Source of the DNA: Acidimicrobiaceae bacterium
GTDB lineage: Bacteria > Actinomycetota > Acidimicrobiia > Acidimicrobiales > RAAP-2
Direction of reading: 5' to 3'
Assembly (NCBI GenBank): GCA_003161575.1
Contig: PMOE01000006.1
Coordinates: 26,368-68,648, forward strand
Length of the DNA: 42,281 bases
Position numbers and translations under genes: made by a program. Below the pieces are notes generated by a model that saw only the letters and a program-made list of their open reading frames with translations, did not search any database and was not told where the DNA came from. Below are positions 27,099 to 35,302 of the stretch, piece by piece (position 1 is the first letter of the stretch; every line of letters starts with the position of its first letter).

Positions 27099-27115
27099 GA
27101 GGAAGTTCACCCTGC

Positions 27116-27739
27116 TCAGGCGAGGGGAAGGGGCTTGGTCTGGCCCCGCAGGTCCCCAAGAAGCGCAACCCGGGTGTCCTCACCGAGCTCGGTCGACGCC
27201 TGATACTCGGGGTGCTGGACGGCCAAGGATATGGGGCCAACCCCGAATCCGGCCACCTCGGCGTCGTCGAAAATGAAGCGTAGGTAGTGCACCGCCGGGG
27301 TGATGCCCTCTCGGGTCAACCCCTCGGCGTGGACGGCCTCGGGAATGCTTTTCACCGGAGCTGTGGGCGCACCCGGGCTCCGAATCTCGAAGACCACGGC
27401 TCGCTCGATGCCGACGAGGCGGGGCAGCCAGTGCCGCAGGTCCTCCTCGCTCGTGAGTTCGATGAACAAGGTGGCCGACAACTCACCGGGGCTCGGGAGG
27501 AGCCGGTTGTAGACGTCGAGCTCCGCCTGGATCCCCTCGTCGGTGGCGATCTTCTCAACCCGGGCCATCTCTTGGATCTGGAATCGGACCGTGTCGACGC
27601 TCTCGAAGACGAGCGTCATGATCGGCTCCACCGAGACGCGGCGCACCCGCTTTCGAGCCATCACCGCCCGGCGGTAGTCCTCTCGCACCCGCTCGTAGGC
27701 CCGCAGGTCCAAGATGTCGGCGGTCGTGAGCTTGCTCAT
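27116..27739 (-). CDS. DUF3501 family protein
   Basis: A 207-residue protein with the DUF3501 pattern: [17 protein letters not shown] at the N terminus, basic [10 protein letters not shown], then TLVFE and [10 protein letters not shown] (residues 49-58), and LVGIER. The function is unknown; in other bacteria the gene is found beside rubrerythrin and Fe-S oxidoreductase genes, and here it follows rubrerythrin by 132 bases. A GAGGAGG site seven bases before ATG 27739 supports strong translation. A role in peroxide or iron stress is an inference from context. Confidence 0.8.
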   Translation of the reverse strand: MSKLTTADILDLRAYERVREDYRRAVMARKRVRRVSVEPIMTLVFESVDTVRFQIQEMARVEKIATDEGIQAELDVYNRLLPSPGELSATLFIELTSEEDLRHWLPRLVGIERAVVFEIRSPGAPTAPVKSIPEAVHAEGLTREGITPAVHYLRFIFDDAEVAGFGVGPISLAVQHPEYQASTELGEDTRVALLGDLRGQTKPLPLA

Positions 27740-27825
27740 GGTCCGTCCTCCTCGGTGCCGTCGTCGGGGCCAGGCCGCCCGGAGGACCAGCTCAGTGGGC
27801 CATCACCGCTCAGATCTGCCCCACC

Positions 27826-27859
27826 GACCGGGGCCCCCGCGAACGGCGCGGGTCCGGTC
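27826..27859 (-). other. Strong intercistronic hairpin between rubrerythrin and DUF3501 genes
   Basis: Arms GACCGG and CCCGCG (27826-27831, 27836-27841) pair with CGCGGG and CCGGTC (27847-27852, 27854-27859): 12 base pairs with a GGCC/T internal loop and a five-base top loop. No T-run follows on the minus strand. It could attenuate transcription or protect the rubrerythrin mRNA, giving unequal expression of the two genes. Confidence 0.5.
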
Positions 27860-27871
27860 GGACACGGTCGC

Positions 27872-28283
<412 letters not shown>

Positions 28284-28291
<8 letters not shown>

Positions 28292-28766
28292 GTGCTGTGT
28301 TCCTCTCTCTTTTTCCTCGTTTGTTTCTTGCGGATTGGTTCAGCGCTGCGGGCCGACACTCGTCACAAAGACCCCGAAAGACGACCTCGGCGCTGCGAAC
28401 TTCATAGCCCTGGGTCTTCCCGCTCGGCACGGCCAGCTCGTCGAACTCCACGTTGAGATCGCGCACCTTGCCGCAGGCTCGACAGACCAAGTGATGGTGC
28501 ACCGCGTCAACATTGGGATCGAAGCGGACGGTGCCGGTACCGAGGTCGAGCGCCGCGACCTCTCCGAGTTCGACCAGCTCGTAGAGCGTTTGGTAGACGG
28601 TCTTGAGCGAGATGGTCTCCATCTCGACCCGGGCAGCCTCATAGACCACCTCGGCCGAGGGGTGCGCCACGTTTCCTTGGAGCACACGGAAGATGCATTG
28701 CCGTTGGGCAGTGACCTTCCGGCCCGAGGCCCGGAACAGTTCGGTCATCTCATCAGGTGCCCGCAT
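28284..28766 (-). CDS. Fur family regulator, PerR-like
   Basis: A 160-residue winged-helix metalloregulator. The structural zinc site is present as Cys95/Cys98 and Cys134/Cys137; the regulatory site has RFD (Asp83), a His90-92 triplet and Asp103 in CGKVRDL. That last position is Asp as in PerR, where Fur usually has Glu, which suggests peroxide sensing and fits the rubrerythrin target. The basic C-terminal tail (NKRGKRER) is unusual. ATG 28766 is only nine bases from the -10 element, so the mRNA may be nearly leaderless; Met7 (28748) is an alternative start. Confidence 0.9.
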
Positions 28767-28775
28767 GACATCGGC

Positions 28776-28808
28776 ATCGTATCACCAATGATTGTTTTTT
28801 GACAATCA
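28776..28808 (-). promoter_or_regulatory. fur promoter overlapped by a perfect dyad operator
   Basis: The dyad TGATTGT, six bases, ACAATCA (28789-28808) has perfect 7-bp arms and is strikingly AT-rich for this genome. On the minus strand TTGTCA (28805-28800), 18 bases and TACGAT (28781-28776) form a promoter for fur, with the dyad covering the -35 box and spacer. A Fur/PerR protein bound here would repress its own operon. Confidence 0.65.
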
Positions 28809-28869
28809 CTTTCGAAATGAGGTTGAGTCACCAGCGGTGCAGCTCACCCGACGCCCCTCGCCACCGTGA

Positions 28870-28903
28870 CCGAAGGTCGCCGCATCGGGGCCACGACCTT
28901 CGG
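28870..28903. repeat. Perfect 10-bp inverted repeat between fur and the CC-motif gene
   Basis: CCGAAGGTCG (28870-28879) and CGACCTTCGG (28894-28903) are exact reverse complements separated by 14 bases. It lies in the 213-base divergent gap, in neither gene. It might be a second operator or a structured leader; no T-run makes a terminator unlikely. Confidence 0.5.
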
Positions 28904-28979
28904 AACTGATGGGGCCTCGGGGAATTCGAGGTCGAACAAGACCGCTCGAATCTCTCCAGGCGAAACGTACGATGGCGAA

Positions 28980-29270
28980 ATGAACGTGGTCGTCTCTGAA
29001 GAAGCCAAGGCGTACGTCAATGCCCGCGGTGGCGCAGCGTTCGTTCGGGCTCATAGGCATCGCTGTTGTACCGGATCGATCACGCTCCTCGACATCACGA
29101 CCACACCCCCCGCCGATCTTGGAGATTTCGTGGTAGTCGATGCCGATGAGCTCGAGGGCAGATTCTGCGGCGTTTCCAGCGGGAAACCCGACCAGTTGCT
29201 CATCGAGCTTCGCGGGATGTTCAAGCGCCATCCCATGGCCTTTTGGGATGGTTTCGCCATCAAGCCGTAA
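28980..29270 (+). CDS. Small CC-motif protein (CC/Se motif or HesB-like family)
   Basis: A 96-residue protein with the helix SEEAKAYVNARGG, then a vicinal Cys pair Cys29-Cys30 in RHRCCTGS and a third Cys63. The layout (helix, strand ending in CC, acidic middle, aromatic end MAFWDGF) resembles small CC/Se motif proteins, where one cysteine can be selenocysteine, and loosely HesB/IscA proteins; its biochemical role is unknown. A -10-like TACGAT lies at 28968-28973, six bases before ATG 28980, so the transcript may be leaderless. It faces away from the fur-rubrerythrin operon. Confidence 0.55.
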   Translation: MNVVVSEEAKAYVNARGGAAFVRAHRHRCCTGSITLLDITTTPPADLGDFVVVDADELEGRFCGVSSGKPDQLLIELRGMFKRHPMAFWDGFAIKP

Positions 29271-29480
29271 CCGTCGTTCCATCCGCGCAACAGCACCGAC
29301 GCCGGAGGAAGACTGGCGGCGTAGTCGGCCCAACGCCTGGGATCGCGCGATTTCCGCCAAGGCGCTCAACCCGATGCGGCACGCGCTGGCTCGTGAAATG
29401 CAAACCGATCCGCCCTGGCTCATCGGCGGCACCACTGAGGCACCGGGATCGGGCTTTCAGGCGTGTGGCAGGCTTGGCGG
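29271..29480. other. Intergenic region without a recognisable gene
   Basis: The 210 bases between the CC-motif gene and glpD hold an open frame ending at 29484, but it shows no family pattern and no start with a ribosome binding site. No hairpin with a T-run was found. The glpD promoter should be here. Confidence 0.4.
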
Positions 29481-31274
29481 ATGAGCGAGGACACAGCCCG
29501 ACCACCGGGCACCAACTCGGCATCTCCGAAGGACAAAAACCCGGCGGGTGATGGCTTCGAACGCAACGCGGCGCTCCGGCGCCTCGGCGAGGAGCGGTTT
29601 GATGTGCTGGTCGTCGGCGGCGGCATCACTGGGGCCGGAGTGGCCCTCGACGCGGCCAGCCGAGGCCTCAAGACGGCGCTCGTGGAGAAGGACGACTTCG
29701 CATCGGGGACCTCGTCGAAATCCTCAAAAATGATCCACGGAGGGATCCGCTACCTCCAGCAGCGCGAGATTCGATTGGTCTACGAGAACCTGGCCGAACG
29801 CCAGCGGCTCCTCAACAACGCGCCGCATCTGGTCTCCCCATTGCCGTTCCTCATCCCCCTCTTCGGCCGCAACGGCGTCGTCTCGAAGGCCGTCGCCCGC
29901 TCCTATGCAACCGCGTTGTGGCTCTACGACATCACCGGCGGGGTCAGAATCGGCGCCCGGCACCGGCGGGTTTCGAAGGCCGAGGCGCTGGGCCACCTTC
30001 CCACGCTCAACGCCGATCACCTGGTGGCAGGGTTCTTGTACTTCGACGCCCGGGCCGACGACGCCCGCCTGACCCTCACCATCCTGCGCACCGCCGTGCT
30101 CGACCACGCCGCGGTGGCGGCCAACTACACCCCAATAGTCGGATTCCTCACCGACGACAACGGACGGGTCACCGGGGCCCGGGTGCGCCCGCGGATCCGC
30201 CCCGCGGTGAGCGGCTCTTTCGGAGAGGCGGCCGAAGGGCCCGACTTCGATATTCATGCCACCGTGGTGGTGAACGCAACAGGGGTGTGGGCTGACGAGG
30301 TCCGGGCCCTCGACGAGGTCGGCGGCCCCCCATCCATTCGCCCGGCCAAGGGCGTCCACGTGACGGTGCCGGCCACCAAACTTCCCGCCGACATAGCGGC
30401 GGTCATCCCGGTTCCCAAGGACAAGCGGTCGGTCTTCGTCGTTCCGTGGCCCGAGGTCGACCTGGTCTACATCGGGACCACCGATACGTCGTACACCGGA
30501 ACCCTAGAGAACCCGGTCTGCACCGGCGAGGACGTCGACTACCTCCTAGATGCGGTGAACGCGGTGACCACTTCGGCCCTCACCCGGGCCGATATCACCG
30601 GTCTGTGGGCCGGACTGCGACCGCTGCTCGCACCACCCGACGATGGCCGTCACCTCTCCGAGCGCACCGCCGACCTCTCGCGACGCCACAGCGTCCGCAC
30701 CTCTCCCGAGGGGGTGGTGACCATCACCGGGGGCAAGCTGACCACCTACCGCAAGATGGCCGAAGACACCCTGGCCCAGGTGGTACCAATGCTGGGCTCG
30801 CGCCCGGCGGTCGGCAAATGCCGGACCAAGGGGCTCGCACTGCGCGGGGCTCCCCGGCGGGGCAGCCGGCCCCCCGCTGGTTCGGGGGTCGACCCTGCGG
30901 TCTTATCGCACCTCCACGCCCGCTACGGGACCGAAACGGCGGCGGTGTTGGCGATGGCAGAGCGCCCCGGCTTGCTCGAGCCGATCGTGACCGGGCTCCC
31001 CTATCTCGGCGCCGAGGTCGTCTATGCGGCACGCGCGGAAATGGCCCAGTCGGTCGACGACGTGTTGGCCCGGCGCACCCGGGCCCTGATCCAAAACGCC
31101 CGGTCCAGCGCGGCGGCGGCGGCGGCGGTCGCCGAGCTTTTGGCCCCCGAGCTGGGGTGGACCGCCGCGCAGGCGGCCGAGCAAGCGGCCGATTTCGCGG
31201 CTCGTGCGCTGGCCGAACTCGCGGAGGCTGGACTGGGCGGACCCGACACCGCCGACCTGGGCGAGCGAGCGTGA
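29481..31274 (+). CDS. glpD: Glycerol-3-phosphate dehydrogenase, FAD-dependent
   Basis: GlpD oxidises glycerol-3-phosphate to dihydroxyacetone phosphate and passes electrons to quinones at the membrane. The 597-residue protein has the FAD motif VVGGGITGAG (44-53), the GlpD signature DFASGTSSKSSKMIHGGIRYL (72-92), the family TTDTSY and ITGGKLTTYRKMAED. The C-terminal domain is long and Ala-rich. The first 30 residues are a low-complexity extension. Its stop overlaps the next start in GTGA, so it begins a three-gene glycerol-type operon. Confidence 0.95.
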   Translation: MSEDTARPPGTNSASPKDKNPAGDGFERNAALRRLGEERFDVLVVGGGITGAGVALDAASRGLKTALVEKDDFASGTSSKSSKMIHGGIRYLQQREIRLVYENLAERQRLLNNAPHLVSPLPFLIPLFGRNGVVSKAVARSYATALWLYDITGGVRIGARHRRVSKAEALGHLPTLNADHLVAGFLYFDARADDARLTLTILRTAVLDHAAVAANYTPIVGFLTDDNGRVTGARVRPRIRPAVSGSFGEAAEGPDFDIHATVVVNATGVWADEVRALDEVGGPPSIRPAKGVHVTVPATKLPADIAAVIPVPKDKRSVFVVPWPEVDLVYIGTTDTSYTGTLENPVCTGEDVDYLLDAVNAVTTSALTRADITGLWAGLRPLLAPPDDGRHLSERTADLSRRHSVRTSPEGVVTITGGKLTTYRKMAEDTLAQVVPMLGSRPAVGKCRTKGLALRGAPRRGSRPPAGSGVDPAVLSHLHARYGTETAAVLAMAERPGLLEPIVTGLPYLGAEVVYAARAEMAQSVDDVLARRTRALIQNARSSAAAAAAVAELLAPELGWTAAQAAEQAADFAARALAELAEAGLGGPDTADLGERA

Positions 31275-32806
31275 CTAAAAAGAGGAGTACGCCCACCTCG
31301 GTGACGCCGATCGACGCCGAGCCGGGAACCGTCAGCGACCGATTCGGCGGACCGCGGGTGTCGATTTCCGACGAGGTGCTCACGCGCATCGCGAACAGCG
31401 GTGCGGAGATTCGCACCGACGAGGTGGCCCGGGCCGAGTCGGGACGGGACTGGTGGCCGGTCGCCATCGCCTGGGCGGCCCGTGGGCAGGTCCCGGCCCG
31501 TCCGGCCGCCGTGGTCCGACCCACCTCGGTCGAGCAGGTCTCGGCCATCTTGGCCTCGTGCGCCGCCGGCTCGGTGCCGGTGACCCCAATGGCCGGGCGC
31601 AGCGGGGTCTGCGGCGGTTCGGTGCCCGTCTTCGGCGGCATCGCCCTCGACCTCACCGGCCTCACCGGCCCGGTGGCCCTCGATGAGACCTCCTTGGTGG
31701 CCGACGTGGCGGCCGGGTGGTTCGGACCCGACCTCGAAGCCGAGCTCGGGGCTCGAGGCTCGGGCTACACCATGGGCCATTGGCCCCAGTCCATGGATCT
31801 CTCCACGGTCGGGGGATGGCTGGCGTGCCGGGGAGCGGGCCAGTACTCGACGCGCTACGGGAAGATCGAGGACATGGTGATCGGCCTGCAGGTCGTGCTG
31901 GCGAACGGACAGGTGATCGAGACCGAGGGCTGGGGCCCTCGAGCGGCCACCGGGCCAAACCTGACCCAGCTCTTCGTCGGCAGCGAAGGCACGCTCGGGG
32001 TGATCACGAGCGCTCGGCTCCGAGTTCATCCCCTTCCTCCAGCCCAAGGACGCGCCGCCTACGGCTTCGATACCTTCGCTTCCGGGCTTGACGCGTGCCG
32101 GCGGATCCTGCGACGGGGGGCCACCCCGGCCGTGCTCCGGCTCTACGACGCCACCGAATCCGGACGCAACTTCGACCGTGCCGACACCTGTGTCCTCATC
32201 GTCCTCGACGAGGCGGACCCGGGGCTGCTGGCCGCGACCCTTGCGGTTGTCACCGAGGAATGCGCGCCGGACGCGACACACCTTGACGACACGCTGGTGG
32301 AACGCTGGCTCTCGCATCGAAACGACGTCTCTGCCCTCGCCCCCCTGTGGCGGGGCGGCATCGTGGTCGACACCGCCGAGGTGGCCGGGCGCTGGTCCGT
32401 GCTCCCCGCGCTGGCCGAGGAGGTGGTGTCGAGCTTGAGCGCCATGACCGGAACCCTGGCCGCTTCGGTCCACCAGAGCCACGCGTACACCGACGGCGCC
32501 TGCTTGTACTTCACTTTCGCCGGTCGCCCGCCCGAAGAAGACCGGGGCGCCGACTCTGAGCTGGCCTGGCAGGAGGCCTATTACCGGGCTGCCTGGGATG
32601 CGGTGACCGACACGGTGCAGCGCCACGGGGCGGCTATCAGCCACCACCACGGGATCGGTCTCAACCGCTCGCGTTTTCTGGCCGGCGCGCTGGGCGGGGG
32701 CTTCAGTGTGCTCCAAGCCCTCAAGACTGCGCTCGATCCCGACGGCATCCTCAATCCGGGCAAGCTCGCCCTGGCGTCGGACTTCGGACCGGTGCCGTGG
32801 CTCTGA
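31271..32806 (+). CDS. FAD-linked oxidase, alkyldihydroxyacetonephosphate synthase-like
   Basis: A 511-residue VAO/PCMH-fold flavoprotein. It contains the FAD-binding PMAGRSGVCGGSVP (106-119), TMGHWPQS (167-174), TVGGWLACRGAGQYSTRYGKIEDMV-region (178-203; quoted in part: STRYGKIEDMV) and the histidine motif SHHHG (457-461) that alkyl-DHAP synthase uses in catalysis. The eukaryotic enzyme swaps the acyl group of acyl-DHAP for a fatty alcohol, forming ether lipids; bacterial members also include D-lactate or glycolate oxidase-like enzymes. Its position between glpD and a glycerol kinase favours a glycerophospho-substrate. Start GTG 31271 overlaps glpD. Confidence 0.8.
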   Translation: MTKKRSTPTSVTPIDAEPGTVSDRFGGPRVSISDEVLTRIANSGAEIRTDEVARAESGRDWWPVAIAWAARGQVPARPAAVVRPTSVEQVSAILASCAAGSVPVTPMAGRSGVCGGSVPVFGGIALDLTGLTGPVALDETSLVADVAAGWFGPDLEAELGARGSGYTMGHWPQSMDLSTVGGWLACRGAGQYSTRYGKIEDMVIGLQVVLANGQVIETEGWGPRAATGPNLTQLFVGSEGTLGVITSARLRVHPLPPAQGRAAYGFDTFASGLDACRRILRRGATPAVLRLYDATESGRNFDRADTCVLIVLDEADPGLLAATLAVVTEECAPDATHLDDTLVERWLSHRNDVSALAPLWRGGIVVDTAEVAGRWSVLPALAEEVVSSLSAMTGTLAASVHQSHAYTDGACLYFTFAGRPPEEDRGADSELAWQEAYYRAAWDAVTDTVQRHGAAISHHHGIGLNRSRFLAGALGGGFSVLQALKTALDPDGILNPGKLALASDFGPVPWL

Positions 32807-34299
32807 GCCCCGGTGGAGGAAGCGTACTGGTGGTCGACGTCGGCACTTCGGGTGTGCGGGCGGGGATCGTGCGCCCCGATGCCTCCGTCGACCACGTCCA
32901 CTACAAAAGCGTGCTGCCCGACACGCCCGCGCCCGGGCTCGTCGAGGTCGACGCCCGGGCCCTGGCCGATGCGGTCCTCGAGCTCGCGGCGGCCGCCCTC
33001 AAAGATGGTGGTCCGGTGGCCGGCGTGGGCATCGCCAACCAGCGAGCGACCACCGTCGTGTGGGACCGCGAGAGCGGCGAACCGGTGGCCCCGGGTATTG
33101 GGTGGCAAGACCTGAGGACCGTCGGCACTTGCCTCGCCATGCAAGCCCAGGGATTCCGATTCCCGCCGAACGCGGCCGCGACCAAGCTGGCCGCCATCCT
33201 CGACCAAGTCGATCCGGAGCGGTCTCGTGCCGCCGAACACCTCTGCTTCGGCACGATCGATAGCTGGGTCGCCTGGACCCTCTCGGGTGGGGCCGGCGGC
33301 GAGGCCCTGCACGTGACCGACGCCACCAACGCCGCCGTCAGTTGGCTCTGCCGGCTCGACACCCTCGACTGGGACCCGCGCCCGCTCGAGGCCCTCAACA
33401 TCCCCGCCGCCATGCTGCCCTCGATCGTCGACTCTTCCGGGCTGATCGGCCCGGCCTCGGCGCTTTCGGGGTCACCCCCTATCTGCGGCATGGCCGGGGA
33501 CCAGCAGGCGTCGTTAATCGGTCAGGGTTGCACCCGGCGGGGCCTGGCCAAGGCCACGTTCGGGACCGGAGGCATGCTCGACTTGTGCTCGGGGGACGAT
33601 CGGGCCGATGTCCTCGACCGCAGCCCAGCCGGTACGTTTCCCATCGTGGCCTGGCAACGAGACGGGGTGCCCACCTGGGGCGTCGAAGCGATGATGCTGT
33701 CCGCCGGCACCTGTGTCGAGTGGCTGCGCGACGACCTCGAGGTACTCGTCTCGGCCGAAGAATCGGCCGAGGTGGCCGCTCGTTGTGAGAACACCGGCGA
33801 CGTCTGGTTCGTCCCGGCCCTCCTCGGCCTCGGGACCCCGGTGTGGGACCTCGGTGCCCGCGGGACGCTGCTCGGGATCACCCGGGGCGCCGGTCGCCCC
33901 GAGCTCGTACGGGCCGTGCTTGAAGGGGTCGCCCATCGGGGGGCGGATCTGCTGGAGGCGGCCGAAGCCGACAGCGGGCTCGATGTGGCGGCGTTGCGGG
34001 TCGACGGCGGTATGTCGGGCAACGAGGTGTTCGTCGAAGCGTTGGCCGAATCGACCGGGCGCCCCGTCGAAGTCTCGGCAGTACTCGAGGCGACCACACT
34101 CGGAGCCGGATACCTCGCCGGGATGGCGACAGGGACGTGGCGGGACGAGGACGACGTGGCTCGCGCCTTCTCCCCCCGGGCCACCGTCGAACCCACGCTC
34201 GACGAAGCAACCCGCGCGCAACGCCGAGAACGCTGGCTTGAGGCACGCCAGCGTTCCGAAAAGACGGTACCCGAGCTCTCGGCGCTCTCCTTCTCGTGA
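32797..34299 (+). CDS. Glycerol kinase-like FGGY family kinase
   Basis: A 500-residue FGGY sugar/polyol kinase: N-terminal phosphate loop VVDVGTSGVRAGIV, IANQRATTVVWD, GIGWQDLRT, the ATP-binding ATFGTGGML and the C-terminal LRVDGGMSGNEVF. These segments follow glycerol kinase (GlpK) more than xylulokinase, and the place after glpD supports glycerol as substrate, but several positions deviate (for example IGWQDLRT where GlpK has VWQDRRT). GTG 32797 overlaps the preceding gene by 10 bases. The last 30 residues are charged and variable. Confidence 0.8.
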   Translation: MALSPGGGSVLVVDVGTSGVRAGIVRPDASVDHVHYKSVLPDTPAPGLVEVDARALADAVLELAAAALKDGGPVAGVGIANQRATTVVWDRESGEPVAPGIGWQDLRTVGTCLAMQAQGFRFPPNAAATKLAAILDQVDPERSRAAEHLCFGTIDSWVAWTLSGGAGGEALHVTDATNAAVSWLCRLDTLDWDPRPLEALNIPAAMLPSIVDSSGLIGPASALSGSPPICGMAGDQQASLIGQGCTRRGLAKATFGTGGMLDLCSGDDRADVLDRSPAGTFPIVAWQRDGVPTWGVEAMMLSAGTCVEWLRDDLEVLVSAEESAEVAARCENTGDVWFVPALLGLGTPVWDLGARGTLLGITRGAGRPELVRAVLEGVAHRGADLLEAAEADSGLDVAALRVDGGMSGNEVFVEALAESTGRPVEVSAVLEATTLGAGYLAGMATGTWRDEDDVARAFSPRATVEPTLDEATRAQRRERWLEARQRSEKTVPELSALSFS

Positions 34300-34333
34300 G
34301 GGGCGTTCGGGTACGGTCCACCTTGGGAGGACG

Positions 34334-35302
34334 ATGACGACCACGCAATCGACCACACCGGGCGGTGCGCCGGTCGCGGTCGCCCACGTTGATCTGGCCC
34401 GGCGCCTGCACGCGAACCTCCAACAGGTCCTGCTCGGAACCCCGGCCGCCGTCACCGTCGCGGTGGTGGCCGCCCTCTCTGGTGGCCACCTCCTGATCGA
34501 GGACGTGCCCGGGGTGGGCAAAACCGTCCTGGCCCGGACCTTGGCGGTGTCCCTCGGTGCGCAGCTCTCCAGGGTCCAAGGCCACCCCGATCTCCTTCCG
34601 ACCGACGTGACCGGGGTGTCGGTGTACTCCCAGGAGACCGGTACGTGGGAATTCCGGGCCGGCCCGGTGTTTGCCCATGTCGTGCTGCTCGACGAGCTGA
34701 ACCGTACGCCGCCGCGCACCCAATCGGCCCTGCTCGAAGCGATGGAAGAGCAACAGGTCACCGTCGACGGCGAGAGCTGGCCCCTCCCGCACCCTCACAT
34801 GGTGCTGGCCACACAGAACCCGATCGGCCAGCTGGGCACCTTCCCGTTGGTCGAAAGCCAGCTCGACCGCTTCGCCTTGTCGACGCCTCTGGGGTACCCC
34901 GACGCCGCCACCGAAACCCATCTCGCGCTCGGGCACGGCGGACGGGAGGCCCTCTCGAACCTCTCAGCGGTGTGCTCGGTCGAGAGCTGGTCAGAGGTCA
35001 TTGCGGCCACCCGCGCCATCCCGGTGGCCCCGGCCGTCGCGCAGTACGCGGTGGCCATCAGCCGAGCCACCCGTCAGGCGGCCCCGGTGCGGCTCGGGGC
35101 CAGCCCGCGGGCGTCCATCACCCTGGTGCGCTCGGCCCAGGCCCACGCCCTCCTCTACGGCCGCGACTACGTGTCGCCCGTCGACATCCAAGCGATGGCG
35201 GTGCCCAGCTTGGCCCACCGCCTGATCACCGACGGCGACACCAGTACGGGTGCCGCGGTGATCTCCGACGTCCTGCGCGCCACGCCAGCTCCTCGCCCGT
35301 GA
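34334..35302 (+). CDS. MoxR family AAA+ ATPase
   Basis: MoxR proteins are chaperone-like ATPases that assist membrane or metal-enzyme complexes, usually with DUF58 and transglutaminase partners. The 322-residue protein has Walker A EDVPGVGKT (56-64), the MoxR FRAGPVFAHVVLLDELNR with Walker B (116-124), sensor ATQNPIGQLGTFPLVESQLDRF and the C-terminal lid. ATG 34334 follows GGAGG by three bases. The gap to the kinase is 34 bases, so it may share that transcript. Confidence 0.95.
   Translation: MTTTQSTTPGGAPVAVAHVDLARRLHANLQQVLLGTPAAVTVAVVAALSGGHLLIEDVPGVGKTVLARTLAVSLGAQLSRVQGHPDLLPTDVTGVSVYSQETGTWEFRAGPVFAHVVLLDELNRTPPRTQSALLEAMEEQQVTVDGESWPLPHPHMVLATQNPIGQLGTFPLVESQLDRFALSTPLGYPDAATETHLALGHGGREALSNLSAVCSVESWSEVIAATRAIPVAPAVAQYAVAISRATRQAAPVRLGASPRASITLVRSAQAHALLYGRDYVSPVDIQAMAVPSLAHRLITDGDTSTGAAVISDVLRATPAPRP

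Noticed and set aside
29140..29484. 114-codon plus-strand frame running from the CC-motif gene to glpD
   Set aside because: The first half is out of frame with the CC-motif gene and the second half shows no conserved pattern or start signal; a decayed gene cannot be shown.
31022..32716. 564-codon minus-strand frame opposite the AGPS-like gene
   Set aside because: No recognisable motif, no ribosome binding site, and the sense strand encodes a conserved flavoprotein.
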